This document shows positions 54,304 to 63,947 of a stretch of 64,000 bases of DNA, in pieces; positions within the stretch are counted from its first letter, which is position 1; every line of letters starts with the position of its first letter. A program made the translations under genes and the position numbers. The stretch lies in contig JAAWWE010000006.1 of NCBI GenBank assembly GCA_021404525.1, positions 167,899 through 231,898 of the forward strand, given 5' to 3'. The notes beneath the pieces were generated by a model. That model had not been told where the DNA came from, made no database searches, and saw only the letters and a list, made by a program, of their open reading frames with translations. The stretch comes from Rhodobiaceae bacterium. GTDB taxonomy: Bacteria > Pseudomonadota > Alphaproteobacteria > Parvibaculales > Parvibaculaceae.

Positions 54304-54906
54304 CTATGCCGCGAAATACCCAACGCCGAAATAGAATGCGATAATAATCGCGATTGATATCAGGATTGAGATCGTCGCGAGCGTTGCCCCTAAAGCGACG
54401 ATGGCTCCATCATGTTCGATCAACCCTATGCCCAGCACGGCAAATGAAATGGCGGGCAACCAGGCACTGAGAGGGATCGGCAAACAGAGGTTGATCGCAG
54501 AGGCGAGCAGCAAGCCGCCTAGAAGACGCTCGGCGCGTCCTTCGAAAAGAAAAGACAGGCGGGCTTTTGTAAGCCGCGCCACCGGTCGCGCCACCGGAAG
54601 CGCCTTTAACGCTGCATTACGCCATTTTTCCCGCTTGAGGTGGCGGTTCAAAAGAAATCTCGGCAACCAAAGATCAGGGCGCCCCATCACCATCTGGACC
54701 GAAATGAACAGAGCTGGAACACCAAAAATCAGGTTGGAGCCGTAGGGCAGCGGCAACATGTTGAGAAGCCCGACAAGCAGCAGCGCCCAACCGAAACTCC
54801 GGTCGCCCAAGCCGTCAAGAACGTCTCCCAATGTGCTGCCATCCGGACCATTTCGGGCCCCAAGGCCCGCCAACCCGCGGATCGCATCGCTTCTTTTCTT
54901 AGCCAT
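54304..54906 (-). CDS. ExoD-family membrane protein
   Basis: A 200-residue protein with several hydrophobic helices. The pattern FGWALLLVGLLNMLPLPYGSN near residue 37, then INLCLPIPLSAWLPAISFAVLGIGLIEHDGAIVALG near 135, is typical of the ExoD family, named for a rhizobial exopolysaccharide/alkaline-tolerance locus. Its molecular role is unknown. It is convergent with the SDR gene. Confidence 0.87.
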   Translation of the reverse strand: MAKKRSDAIRGLAGLGARNGPDGSTLGDVLDGLGDRSFGWALLLVGLLNMLPLPYGSNLIFGVPALFISVQMVMGRPDLWLPRFLLNRHLKREKWRNAALKALPVARPVARLTKARLSFLFEGRAERLLGGLLLASAINLCLPIPLSAWLPAISFAVLGIGLIEHDGAIVALGATLATISILISIAIIIAFYFGVGYFAA

Positions 54907-54970
54907 TCACTGTCCGAAACACTGTTCCGGAAGGAAATACCATATTGCGCTAATCGAGGGTAGCGCTCTA

Positions 54971-55993
54971 TTAGGTCACCATGCGTTTGAAGGCATCATC
55001 ATGCTTATCGACAAACTGATGCTTCAAGGCACCGGCTACATGCGCGGCAAATACGACATAGAACAAGACCGGTAGCGCAAGCTTGTGCAGAAGCGCCCAA
55101 GGCACAATAAGGTCGGCATCCGGGGCCCAGAAAAGCGGCGTATCCCAAAAGAAGAAATGAGAATATTTTCCGCCAAAGGTCGACATCACAAATCCCGTGA
55201 TGGGGAACCCGATCATCAAGACATAGAGCAACACATGGGCAGAATGGGCCGACCTGCGTTCCCAGGGCTTGTGGCCGCTATCCAACACCGGTGTCGGACT
55301 TATCCAATGCCAGATGAGTCGATAGGCAACCAGCACCAGGACCGTCAAACCAAGAGATTTATGAACAACATAATATCCCTGCCGATACCACACATCCTCT
55401 GGGATCATTGAAGTGAAGATCCCCATCGGGATGAGCGCTACAAAAAGTACGGCCGTTGTCCAATGAATGACCCGGGTTGTGCGCCCATAACGCTCCCGCT
55501 CATTTGCCGATTGCAGAGCCAACACGTCACTGCGTTTGGTTTGCCAATAGGTTACGAGCAATAAAAACAAACCGCCAAGTGTGAACGCGACACCCATCAG
55601 CCTCATCAGATTGGGTTTGAAGTCATCGGTCGGAAGAAAGGGCGGGCGAACATGATCAAGCGCACCAAGCAAATGCAGCCAACCGATCATCAAGCCAATG
55701 CCCAATGTCATCGCCGCAGTCAGAAACGTTCCCACAACCCGCCGACTGGGAGAAGCATGATTGAGCCAGGCTGCTGCGAGCAGCGCGGCAACAAGCACCA
55801 CGACACCCGCAACGCTATCTGCCTGATAGGCCATGCGATGGTCATTGTCGGCTGCGTTTTCAATCAGCTTGGCCGTCATTTCATTGCCCGCCTCTGTAGG
55901 CGCGAGAGCGCCCTCCGCCAAAGCCAAGGAAGGCGTGAGCCCAACCACGCTCAGCACAATCAAAAGCACCACATTCCGAAATAGTCTGGTCAC
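54971..55993 (-). CDS. Cytochrome b561-type membrane protein with an extra N-terminal region
   Basis: The C-terminal ~170 residues form a four-helix cytochrome b561/Ni-Fe hydrogenase-type b domain with haem-ligand histidines in VIHWTTAVLF, VVHKSLGLTV, LLHKLALPVLFYVVFAAHVAGALKHQF. The N-terminal half has a signal segment (…SLALAEG) and three further helices. The ATG at 55999 touches GGGGAGG directly, so the GTG at 55993, six bases from it, is the better start (340 residues). It probably passes electrons from the quinone pool to a periplasmic acceptor or removes superoxide, as in YceJ/CybB-type proteins. Confidence 0.83.
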   Translation of the reverse strand: MTRLFRNVVLLIVLSVVGLTPSLALAEGALAPTEAGNEMTAKLIENAADNDHRMAYQADSVAGVVVLVAALLAAAWLNHASPSRRVVGTFLTAAMTLGIGLMIGWLHLLGALDHVRPPFLPTDDFKPNLMRLMGVAFTLGGLFLLLVTYWQTKRSDVLALQSANERERYGRTTRVIHWTTAVLFVALIPMGIFTSMIPEDVWYRQGYYVVHKSLGLTVLVLVAYRLIWHWISPTPVLDSGHKPWERRSAHSAHVLLYVLMIGFPITGFVMSTFGGKYSHFFFWDTPLFWAPDADLIVPWALLHKLALPVLFYVVFAAHVAGALKHQFVDKHDDAFKRMVT

Positions 55994-56137
55994 AACCATC
56001 CTCCCCTATCAGTTCGCCAACCAAGTAGGAAAGGAGGATACCAGCGGTAGCATCAGTCATTTTTGAATGGCGTGAGATATGGTAATTTGTGATCAGAAGC
56101 ATGAACCCATCGGCCATCACCATCAGGCACACCTAGA

Positions 56138-56395
56138 ATGCAAGAAAAGCCGTGGTTTCTCTACATTCTGGAATGCGCCGGGGATCGGCTATATACCGGC
56201 ATCACGGTCGACGTTGATGCCCGGTATGCCGCACATGCCAGTGGCAAAGGCGCCAAATTCACCAAGGGGTTTCCGCCAGAACGCATCCTTTTCCAGGCAG
56301 AGTTTCCAGACCGAGCAGCAGCAAGCCGCGCGGAGTCCGACTTCAAGAAACTGTCCGCTTCGGAAAAAAGACGCTTTGTAAAAACCCACACTTAA
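56138..56395 (+). CDS. GIY-YIG nuclease-family protein (UPF0213)
   Basis: An 85-residue single-domain protein. The GIY-YIG motif appears as FLYILECAGDRLYTGITVD, with the Arg in DVDARYAAHASGKGAKFTKG and the Glu in RAESDFKKLSASEKRRFV. Single-domain family members (YhbQ/URI type) have unknown or DNA-repair-related roles. It starts at ATG 56138 after acacctaga, a poor ribosome site, and lies 17 bp before slyX. Confidence 0.88.
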   Translation: MQEKPWFLYILECAGDRLYTGITVDVDARYAAHASGKGAKFTKGFPPERILFQAEFPDRAAASRAESDFKKLSASEKRRFVKTHT

Positions 56396-56412
56396 TCTGG
56401 AACAGACAAATT

Positions 56413-56634
56413 ATGACCCCATCCGATGAGAGCAACAGGATCGGCGATCTCGAAGTGCAGGTAGCACACCAAACCAGGCTTCTCGACGAGCTCAACGAAA
56501 TCGTGCGAGCGCAGTGGACAGAAATCGACAAGCTCACGAGATCTGTAACCTTGCTGGCAGACCGCCTAGTCAGTATCGAAGCCAACAACAAAAAGGGGAC
56601 AGCTGGCGAAGAGCCCCCACCGCCTCACTACTGA
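56413..56634 (+). CDS. SlyX-family protein
   Basis: A 73-residue coiled-coil protein. The pattern RIGDLEVQVAHQTRLLDELNEIVRAQWTEIDKL fits SlyX, and the acidic/proline C-terminus ends GEEPPPPHY as is usual for the family. The function is unknown. It follows the GIY-YIG gene and is convergent with the DUF3833 gene. Confidence 0.88.
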   Translation: MTPSDESNRIGDLEVQVAHQTRLLDELNEIVRAQWTEIDKLTRSVTLLADRLVSIEANNKKGTAGEEPPPPHY

Positions 56635-56640
56635 GCGGGC

Positions 56641-57174
56641 CTACTTCTTCAAGAACACAAGCGTTAAGGTTCCGATCTCCACACCAAATCGCGTGACACT
56701 CGCGCGGTTGAGCAACACGCCATCAGGCTGCAAGTAAAACCAATCGGTAAATCGAACGCGCCAGGTTGTCTCGGGGTCAATGACCAGATCAATATCGTAA
56801 GCCCAGGTCAGAGCGTTCCCGTAAGACTTACCGACAGCGACACCGTCAATGTCGGGGGACGACCCTTCATAGGTGTGGTCATCCAACTTGCGAATGGTCC
56901 AGATGCGTTGATCTTCTTCGCCGTCTTTGTAGACAAACCGTTCGTCCAGTGTCAGCACATCACCGTCGACAGTGCCCGTCACATCAACCACAAACTCCCG
57001 CCTCAGCTTGCCGAACCGGTCTTCAAAAATGCCATATCCCCTACTCTCTCCAGCGAAATACTCAGCTAAGACAAGACGCGGCTCAGTCCCGTCAAATTCT
57101 TCCACCTGCCCGCCGACACAACCGACAAGGAAGAGAGACACAGACATGACAGAAACAGCTAGAATTCGGCGCAT
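56641..57174 (-). CDS. DUF3833-family lipoprotein
   Basis: A 177-residue protein. The lipobox is FLVGC, so the mature protein begins near Cys19. The mature part is beta-rich (GYGIFEDRFGKLRREFVVDVTGTVDGDVLTLDERFVYKDGE) and ends RFGVEIGTLTLVFLKK, the DUF3833 pattern. The family is of unknown function, often linked to lipid or envelope genes. It is a substrate for the Lgt encoded at the left of the window. Confidence 0.88.
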   Translation of the reverse strand: MRRILAVSVMSVSLFLVGCVGGQVEEFDGTEPRLVLAEYFAGESRGYGIFEDRFGKLRREFVVDVTGTVDGDVLTLDERFVYKDGEEDQRIWTIRKLDDHTYEGSSPDIDGVAVGKSYGNALTWAYDIDLVIDPETTWRVRFTDWFYLQPDGVLLNRASVTRFGVEIGTLTLVFLKK

Positions 57175-57276
57175 AACATCTATCCTTAAAAGATACTGAC
57201 AGTTTTTCTACGTCGACCGGTCCCACTCAGATCATAGGACCAACTCGAACTTTGCGATCAGGCAAAGGAAGCGTAT

Positions 57277-57954
57277 ATGTCGACCATGAGCCCAGATACG
57301 CCACGTCCGATTACATACAACCCACCGCTGGAAGCATTGAGGGTGATACATCAGGACGCGCAAATTCTTGTCCTTTCAAAACCCTCAGGACTGCTGACCG
57401 TACCTGGCAAGCCCGCCGCTCATGCCGATTGTCTGGAAAGCAGAGCACGCACGGAATTCCCAACAGCGACGATCGTTCACAGGCTGGATATGGACACGTC
57501 GGGGATTCTGGTCATGGCCATGACCCCAGAGGCACACCGGCACTTGGGGCTGCAGTTTGAAAAACGAAAAACTGCAAAATGCTACACAGCGCGCGTGTGG
57601 GGTGAGATGTCAGACAATGAAGGTACCGTCAGCGCGCCCATCATCACAGACTGGCCCAATAGGCCAAAACAGATGATTGATTTTGAAAAAGGTCGATCAG
57701 CTGAAACCCATTGGAAAGTGCTTGATCGGGAAGCCGGCAAGACGCGCGTAGCACTATATCCTCACACCGGCCGCTCGCATCAATTGCGGGTTCACATGGT
57801 AAGCCTCGGGCACCCGATCCTTGGGGACAATATTTACGCACCAGACGAAGCGTTCAACGCTGCTGAAAGATTGCAACTCCACAGCACCTCGCTCACGTTA
57901 CACCACCCCGATGGTGGAAAACGCCTGACCTTTTCCGACCCCTGCCCGTTCTAG
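57277..57954 (+). CDS. RluA-family pseudouridine synthase
   Basis: A 225-residue RNA pseudouridine synthase without an S4 domain. The catalytic Asp is in IVHRLDMDTSGILVMAM near residue 70, the HTGRSHQLRVHMVSLGHPILGDNIY motif lies near 165, and KPSGLLTVPGK near 38 is typical. Lack of the S4 domain and the size suggest an RluA-like enzyme for rRNA/tRNA rather than RluC or RluD. The ATG follows caaaggaagcgtat. It is convergent with the MFS gene. Confidence 0.93.
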   Translation: MSTMSPDTPRPITYNPPLEALRVIHQDAQILVLSKPSGLLTVPGKPAAHADCLESRARTEFPTATIVHRLDMDTSGILVMAMTPEAHRHLGLQFEKRKTAKCYTARVWGEMSDNEGTVSAPIITDWPNRPKQMIDFEKGRSAETHWKVLDREAGKTRVALYPHTGRSHQLRVHMVSLGHPILGDNIYAPDEAFNAAERLQLHSTSLTLHHPDGGKRLTFSDPCPF

Positions 57955-57971
57955 ACGGAACACAACCGACC

Positions 57972-59105
57972 TTATTCCGCTATCTCTGGACCATGGACCC
58001 TGATCATGAGCGCGGCCAACCCTGCACCAAAAAACGCGACCCCACCTAAGAATAGAAATGCGCTTTGCTCGCCCCCAAAGGAAATCGCAATTCCGGCGAT
58101 CGCGGGAATCGCTATGCCGCCGCACATGCCCATGCCAACGAGCAGGCTGGAGAGCCTCGGCGAGGCGACCATTGGCCTGGCGAGCCAGGCAAACATGTTC
58201 GGAAAAATCAACGATATCGCCGCGCCGGAAAGGATAAAGGCGTAGGGTGCAGCTGCCACATTAAGGGTCAGAAATAGGGATGCACCCCCGACAAGCAACC
58301 CAGCGGTTACCAACCACCCCGGCCGCACAAAAAGACTGATCCCGACTGCCGCCAAACGCATCACTGTAAAAGCAACATAAAAAAGGGAGGTATAGACGGC
58401 GGCCTCTGCTTCACTCACCCCCTGTGCAACCAAAACTGTCGCGCCCCAGCCAACGGCGGAGATCTCAATGCCCACGCCGAGCGCCATAAGAAACAATATC
58501 CATCGATAGCGCCTGAACAGCGTGGAGAGGTCTTCCCCGCGATCGCTAACTTCTGGCCCGCGATCATCGCTCATCAACGCAAACGGCAAGATCACTAAAG
58601 CCACAAGAAAGATCGCAAAAAATGCCGCGTCCGGGCGTCCGCCCAACCAAACCAGGAGCAAAGGTGCACCAATAGCGCCTACTCCGAACACCGCGTTCAA
58701 CAAGTTCAGAACAACCGGCGATCTTTCGCCAAAGGAGGCCGCTGCGAAGCCATTAAAACCAACTGTCAGCAGCCCATACCCGCACCCATTGAAAGCAGCA
58801 CCTAGAAGGGCAATCTCCCAGGAGGTCGTTGAGGAAATAGCGACCGTTCCGATCAGAATACTTCCAATACCCGCAGCCGGTCGCCACCGCAAAACATAAG
58901 CCGGCAAACGAAACGCCAAGCCAGAAACACCCACAAACGCGCCAACCCAATGTGCACTTAAAATAAGCCCCGCAGCACCGGGACCTAGCTCAAAAGCCCG
59001 TTCAAAGGCCGGCAAAGAGGGACCAAACAGGGCTTGGGCGATACCGATCAGTGAAAAGGCAAAAAAGCCGGTACCTAGCGTCAGTGCTTTCCAGGGAGCA
59101 GACAC
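57972..59105 (-). CDS. MFS transporter
   Basis: A 377-residue protein with about 12 hydrophobic helices in the MFS pattern. GIAQALFGPSLPAFERAFELGPGAAGLIL opens the first half, and a linker after helix 6 is charged (DDRGPEVSDRGEDLSTLFRRYR). The start is a GTG at 59105 with only a weak upstream site. The substrate cannot be read; there is no adjacent regulator. Confidence 0.87.
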   Translation of the reverse strand: MSAPWKALTLGTGFFAFSLIGIAQALFGPSLPAFERAFELGPGAAGLILSAHWVGAFVGVSGLAFRLPAYVLRWRPAAGIGSILIGTVAISSTTSWEIALLGAAFNGCGYGLLTVGFNGFAAASFGERSPVVLNLLNAVFGVGAIGAPLLLVWLGGRPDAAFFAIFLVALVILPFALMSDDRGPEVSDRGEDLSTLFRRYRWILFLMALGVGIEISAVGWGATVLVAQGVSEAEAAVYTSLFYVAFTVMRLAAVGISLFVRPGWLVTAGLLVGGASLFLTLNVAAAPYAFILSGAAISLIFPNMFAWLARPMVASPRLSSLLVGMGMCGGIAIPAIAGIAISFGGEQSAFLFLGGVAFFGAGLAALMIRVHGPEIAE

Positions 59106-59288
59106 GTCAGTTTTTCTCGCTTTTCTTGAGACTGGGTAAGAACTTTAGCTGGCTCAACACTCTCCGGCTTAACGTCTTGTTTTACATAATCATTCCGATA
59201 GCGCCAGCGACAGGGTCATTAAACTTTCTGAAATCCGAAAACTTTAGAGTTCACCTAAGGTTGCAGATAGAGAGTCTAGGAGCCGGTC

Positions 59289-59897
59289 ATGGATAGAGAT
59301 CAACAGATCGCATTGGGCGCCCAATTGATGGCTCATTGGAAATCTCTTCTCACCTGTGAGTGCATTCCAGCAGCTGGAAAATTCAAACCAGAAGCGAGCC
59401 TGAAATCTGTCCTGCCACACCTCCTCATTCTGGAAATTGTGGATGGCGACGTGAAACTCGGTCTTATCGGGCCAGGGCACAACGGACGGTTGGAGGTCAA
59501 TCCCATGGGACATTCCTATCTCGATACGATCCCTCCCGAGCGCCGATACGCAACCATGATGCGGGTTCAGGCAATGCTGCAGCACAAGTGCGGCGCCAGC
59601 ATAGAAATCGAAGAAGAGATGGAGAACGGGGAGCTAGGCACCACCTATCTGACAGTCGTGCCCTACGCCGCCGACGACACACACGGTGCCTATCTCGTCA
59701 CGGTCGTGCCCCCAAACACACTGGCCGAGGACGATAAATCTGCAACCTCTTCTTCTTTTCTCAGCAGGCCTTTCAAATCCTTTGAATATCTGGATCTGGG
59801 ATTTGGCACGCCGCCCGCCTTAGCTGAGAAGATAATGGGGGTTGATGCGCCATCCCCATCATTGCAATGGCCCGACCTTAAATCTCTGGTTGAGTGA
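59289..59897 (+). CDS. PAS_5-family protein
   Basis: A 202-residue protein. The first ~155 residues match the PAS_5 (pfam07310) pattern of alphaproteobacteria (LEIVDGDVKLGLIGPGHNGRLEVNPMGHSYLDTIPPERR). No output domain follows; the tail is acidic and probably disordered. The ATG has TAGGAG six bases upstream. The role is unknown, perhaps a stand-alone sensor module. Confidence 0.85.
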   Translation: MDRDQQIALGAQLMAHWKSLLTCECIPAAGKFKPEASLKSVLPHLLILEIVDGDVKLGLIGPGHNGRLEVNPMGHSYLDTIPPERRYATMMRVQAMLQHKCGASIEIEEEMENGELGTTYLTVVPYAADDTHGAYLVTVVPPNTLAEDDKSATSSSFLSRPFKSFEYLDLGFGTPPALAEKIMGVDAPSPSLQWPDLKSLVE

Positions 59898-60013
59898 GGC
59901 GCCGTGGGACATGCTCACCAGGGCTGGTCGCGAAAAAATGAAAAGGTTTGCTGGCAAGCCCTCTCCACTTAGGATGAAGCATTGAATCGCATCAAATAAG
60001 AGGCTGGCCCAGC

Positions 60014-60421
60014 ATGGATTTCACCTACCCGCTCTCAGGCATTGTTACCGTTGTCACCCTCCTCATCTATATGTGGATGGCGATGCAGGTCGGCAAATCC
60101 CGCGGAAAGCATGGCGTTCCAGCACCCCAGAACACCGGACCTGATGAATTTCTCCGCGCCCTCCGGGTTCACGAGAACACTGTTGAGGGGCTCCTCCTAT
60201 TCCTGCCAGCACTCTGGATGTTTGCGCTGACATTCGGCGATCTGTGGGCTGCACTGGTCGGCCTTTTCTACCCGCTTGGCCGTATCGTCTACGCTTTGGG
60301 ATACTACCAGGCGGCGGACAAGAGAAGCCGCGGTTTTATGATTGGGCTCATCTCGACGATAATTCTCCTTATCGGCAGCCTAGTCGGGTTTGCCCTCTCG
60401 GCAGCGACGCTGTACCTATAG
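60014..60421 (+). CDS. MAPEG-family membrane protein
   Basis: A 135-residue protein with four hydrophobic helices. The segment RALRVHENTVEGLLLFLPALWMFAL near residue 45 with the conserved Arg/His/Asn/Glu is the MAPEG (microsomal glutathione S-transferase-like) signature. Bacterial members are poorly characterised. It lies between the PAS_5 and desaturase genes with spacings above 100 bp. Confidence 0.9.
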   Translation: MDFTYPLSGIVTVVTLLIYMWMAMQVGKSRGKHGVPAPQNTGPDEFLRALRVHENTVEGLLLFLPALWMFALTFGDLWAALVGLFYPLGRIVYALGYYQAADKRSRGFMIGLISTIILLIGSLVGFALSAATLYL

Positions 60422-60585
60422 CAAACATAAAAGCCCACTAATTGGCCCAAAGAACCGGTTCCAAGAGTAGCAAATTGAGACATCTGGTTTGACAGATTTG
60501 TTCAGACATTTTTGCTACAAACCACGAATAGGCTTGTCGTGACCGTCTATTTGACCTCCCCCCTTCAGAAGAGTTAGGGCCCCTG

Positions 60586-61605
60586 TTGCAGAATCCAGAT
60601 CCTGAGGCGAGCGAACTCATCAAAAGAGACTGGCTCAAAACCCTCGCCAAATATCGCGTGCCCAGCCACAGACGTAGCCTTTTTGAACTTGGCATCACCG
60701 GCCTTCCTTTCATCGCTCTTTGGGCCGCTGCTTGGTGGGCGCTCTCCATAAGTTATTGGTTGGCATTTGGCATCAGCGTCGCTGCTGGCCTATTCCTCCT
60801 CCGGCTTTTTTTGATCCAACATGATTGCGGCCATGGCGCATTTTTCCGCACGAAATGGGCAAACGATTGGGTTGGACGTGCGCTTGGTGTCTTCACACTT
60901 ACGCCTTATGACGTATGGGCACGAAGCCACACCATTCATCATGGTACATCCGGCAATCTCTCCAAGCGCGGTACAGGCGACATCGATACACTGACGGTTC
61001 GCGAATATCTGGCGCTTCCGAAATGGCGTCAGGTCTTGTATCGCCTCTATAGGCACCCTCTTGTGATGTTCGGTCTGGGACCTGCCTACATCTATTTTGT
61101 TCGCAACCGATTGCCGCTTGGTTTTATGCGATCAGGGTCCAGATATTGGATCAGCGCAATGGGGACCAACATAGTTACGGCCTTGTTGGTCGCACTCGCG
61201 ATCTATGCCGTGGGCGCCGGACCATTTCTGCTTGTCTATCTGCCCACAACCCTTTTGGCAGCATCCGTCGGCATCTGGCTCTTCTATGTGCAGCATCAAT
61301 TCGAAGACACTTTTTGGGCGGAGACAGATGGATGGTCACTCAATGACGCTGCGCTAACAGGCAGTTCACATTTCGATCTGCCACCTGGCTTCCGTTGGAT
61401 TACAGCCAATATTGGCATGCATCATGTGCATCATTTCAGCAGTCGCATTCCTTACTACCGCCTGCCAGCGGTACTGCGCGACTATCCAGAACTCGCCAAT
61501 GTTAGACGACTTACATTTCTGCAGAGCTTCGCCTGCCTGAAACTTCGCCTCTGGGATGAGCACGAAAAGCGGCTGGTTCCATTTTCTGCCCTGCGAACAG
61601 CCTAG
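60586..61605 (+). CDS. Fatty acid desaturase
   Basis: A 339-residue integral-membrane diiron desaturase. Three histidine boxes are visible: HDCGHGAF near residue 83, HTIHHGTSG near 117, and HHVHHF near 283. At least four hydrophobic helices surround them. It introduces a double bond into fatty acyl chains of membrane lipids. No in-frame ATG lies near the N-terminus; the only reasonable start is the TTG at 60586, without a strong ribosome site, so the beginning is uncertain. Confidence 0.88.
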   Translation: MQNPDPEASELIKRDWLKTLAKYRVPSHRRSLFELGITGLPFIALWAAAWWALSISYWLAFGISVAAGLFLLRLFLIQHDCGHGAFFRTKWANDWVGRALGVFTLTPYDVWARSHTIHHGTSGNLSKRGTGDIDTLTVREYLALPKWRQVLYRLYRHPLVMFGLGPAYIYFVRNRLPLGFMRSGSRYWISAMGTNIVTALLVALAIYAVGAGPFLLVYLPTTLLAASVGIWLFYVQHQFEDTFWAETDGWSLNDAALTGSSHFDLPPGFRWITANIGMHHVHHFSSRIPYYRLPAVLRDYPELANVRRLTFLQSFACLKLRLWDEHEKRLVPFSALRTA

Positions 61606-61692
61606 ACCTGTCACTGGTTAAACCTGACGGGCCTTACGCTCGCGGTCCCTCCGCTCTATCCTGATAACGACCGAAATCGTATTGGGAAAATA

Positions 61693-62373
61693 ATGGACAA
61701 GAGTCGCATACCAACAGTTCTAATTTCGCTCTTGGCTCTGTTGTTCTTTGAAGCACCCGCACAGGCAGGTGACTTGTATGCCTACAACGCATCAACCCCC
61801 GTTTACGAAAAGCCGGACTCCGAGTTACCTCCCCTTCACATGCTTTCCTACGGCGCCAAAGTGACGGTTGCAGATGAGGCAATGGAGTCGGGATCCGAAT
61901 GGATTAAGGGGAAAATTGAAGCAGAAGCCCTGTGCGTGGTGGCATATGCCCGCTCAGACGCTTTGCTGCCTCTCCCGGCACCCGATCTTTCGGTAAGCGG
62001 CTTTCAGTCCCTGATAAACCAGCTAGAGCAGGTGGGCGCCGCGACATCCGAACGGAAAGACAACGTCACCACACAGACGCAGATTTTCGATCATGGGGTC
62101 ACACTCAGCACCCGGACATTTCATACCTCCTATGGCGACTTTGAGGAACAGAGCCTCCTTGTTTCAGACATCACCATTGCACAGGGTTTTCTGCTTGCAC
62201 GCGCAATCGTCAATCAGGATGGAATAAGCTCTGAGCAGATGAGACGCGTTCCAATCATTGAGAAAGATGAGCAGGGACATCCCTTTATTTTTGACGAGAC
62301 TCATTGGCAGATTATCTCCGTCACACAAACGCAAGAGGGTATTCTCATCTCGTTCCCAGAAAGGGCGGACTAA
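61693..62373 (+). CDS. Secreted protein with an SH3-like N-terminus, unknown function
   Basis: A 226-residue protein. The signal peptide (VLISLLALLFFEAPAQA) is clear, with cleavage after AQA. Residues ~25-85 (DLYAYNASTPVYEKPDSELPPLHMLSYGAKVTV) look like a bacterial SH3-type beta barrel. The rest is beta-rich with no recognised domain. It lies between the desaturase and alkaline phosphatase genes, each 90-120 bp away. No partner is obvious. Confidence 0.7.
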   Translation: MDKSRIPTVLISLLALLFFEAPAQAGDLYAYNASTPVYEKPDSELPPLHMLSYGAKVTVADEAMESGSEWIKGKIEAEALCVVAYARSDALLPLPAPDLSVSGFQSLINQLEQVGAATSERKDNVTTQTQIFDHGVTLSTRTFHTSYGDFEEQSLLVSDITIAQGFLLARAIVNQDGISSEQMRRVPIIEKDEQGHPFIFDETHWQIISVTQTQEGILISFPERAD

Positions 62374-62492
62374 CCAGGCCGAGTGGGGGCTTGGGGCGAA
62401 CAATAAGCCTAGAAAAGGCACTCCGTCCCCAGTACCTTTAGGATCAGGGTCATAGTGGCTCTGCCTACAAACAGATCGGTCATCTCGTCATC

Positions 62493-63947
62493 ATGCGTAT
62501 CCAGTTTTTTAAACGCTGCATCCTGTCCGGCGCCGTCTTTTTTGGCGCTATCAGCCTGTCACTACAGGGCACACAAGCTGATATCCCGGAAAACATCCCA
62601 TCAGAGGCGGCCTTTGCTGATGCGCAAATTTCCCCGCCCAAAAATGTCATTCTGATTATTGGCGATGGCATGGATGATCATCAGATCACCATTGCCCGAA
62701 ACTATCTCACCGGCGTAACTGGTCAACTGACCCTCGATAGGATGGCGCGCAGAAGCATTGCCCAGGTTCTGACCGTGTCCAACATGCAGCCTGACCTGCC
62801 GGTCTATGTTGCAGATTCAGCCAACAGCGCGACCTCTATTGCAACGGGAACCGTGACCAGCCGTGGACGCATTGCAACAACTGCGGGTACCGACGAAGAC
62901 CTGACCACCATCGTAGAACTGGCGAGCGCGGCTGGAATGAAAACCGGCTTGGTAAGTACCGCCAGCGTCACCGACGCGACCGTTGCCGCTTTCTATGCGC
63001 ATATCAGCCTGCGTGTGTGCGAAAACCCTTCAATGATGCGCGATGCCTTGCTCTTTGATCGCATCCCCATCGATTGCTCTCCGGATATGAAAGAGAATGG
63101 CGGCCTTGGCTCTATCTCTGAGCAGCTTGTGGCATCAAAGCTTGACCTTGCCCTGGGCGGTGGCGCGAAACACTTTGTCCCTCTGATGGAAGGCGCCGCG
63201 CTAACCGTAACGGAGGCCGCTGAGGCAGCAGGCTTCCAAGTACTGCGCACAATTGATGACCTCAACTCCGCTGCTGCAGACACCAGATGGTTGGGCCTGT
63301 TTGCACCGAGCACTTTGCCGATCAGGCTACAGGGCGAAGGCGGACGCGCCGCTGAGAGCCCCCTGCCTTCTTTCATGAACCGGGTTCACTGGAGTCAGGG
63401 CGACGTCACCTTGCCTGAGCCAACGACCTGCGAAAAGAACCCGGAGTTTGCTGGCACGCCAAGCCTGAAACTGATGACAGATCGGGCCCTTGAACATCTC
63501 AGTCAGGACAATGACAATGGCTTTTTCCTGATGATCGAGTCTGCCTCGATCGACAAGCAATCCCATCTTCGAAATGCCTGTGGCAGCATTGGTGAAGTTG
63601 CGCAGTTGGAAGAGGCGCTGCAGAGCGCGCTGAGCTTTGCAGAGCAAAACCCGGAAACACTCATCCTTGTAACAGCAGATCATGGTCAGGCCGCACAACT
63701 GGTGCCGACTGAAAGCCTGTTTGATGCTTTTGGCCTGCCCATTTACACGCCCGGCCAGGTCATGCGCATTCGCACGCCTGAAGGCGCGCTCATGACCGTC
63801 AATTACGCGACCAACAGTTTCTTGTCAGAGGAACATACCGGTGTGAGCGTACCCGTCTTGACCAATGCTACAGGGCCATTCCCGACCATGCTCACGCAGC
63901 CGGGTTTGTTCGACGTGATGACGCAGCATTTGGGCCTGGCCAACTAG
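62493..63947 (+). CDS. Alkaline phosphatase (PhoA-type)
   Basis: A 484-residue exported alkaline phosphatase. A signal peptide (SGAVFFGAISLSLQGTQA) precedes the mature enzyme. Active-site features are present: metal ligand in ILIIGDGMDD, nucleophile Ser in VADSANSATSIATG near 110, ligands in MIESASIDKQSHLRN near 346, LVTADHGQAAQ near 390, and EEHTGVSVPVL near 447. It releases phosphate from periplasmic organic phosphate esters. The start ATG lacks a strong ribosome site. No Pho box was identified. Confidence 0.92.
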   Translation: MRIQFFKRCILSGAVFFGAISLSLQGTQADIPENIPSEAAFADAQISPPKNVILIIGDGMDDHQITIARNYLTGVTGQLTLDRMARRSIAQVLTVSNMQPDLPVYVADSANSATSIATGTVTSRGRIATTAGTDEDLTTIVELASAAGMKTGLVSTASVTDATVAAFYAHISLRVCENPSMMRDALLFDRIPIDCSPDMKENGGLGSISEQLVASKLDLALGGGAKHFVPLMEGAALTVTEAAEAAGFQVLRTIDDLNSAAADTRWLGLFAPSTLPIRLQGEGGRAAESPLPSFMNRVHWSQGDVTLPEPTTCEKNPEFAGTPSLKLMTDRALEHLSQDNDNGFFLMIESASIDKQSHLRNACGSIGEVAQLEEALQSALSFAEQNPETLILVTADHGQAAQLVPTESLFDAFGLPIYTPGQVMRIRTPEGALMTVNYATNSFLSEEHTGVSVPVLTNATGPFPTMLTQPGLFDVMTQHLGLAN

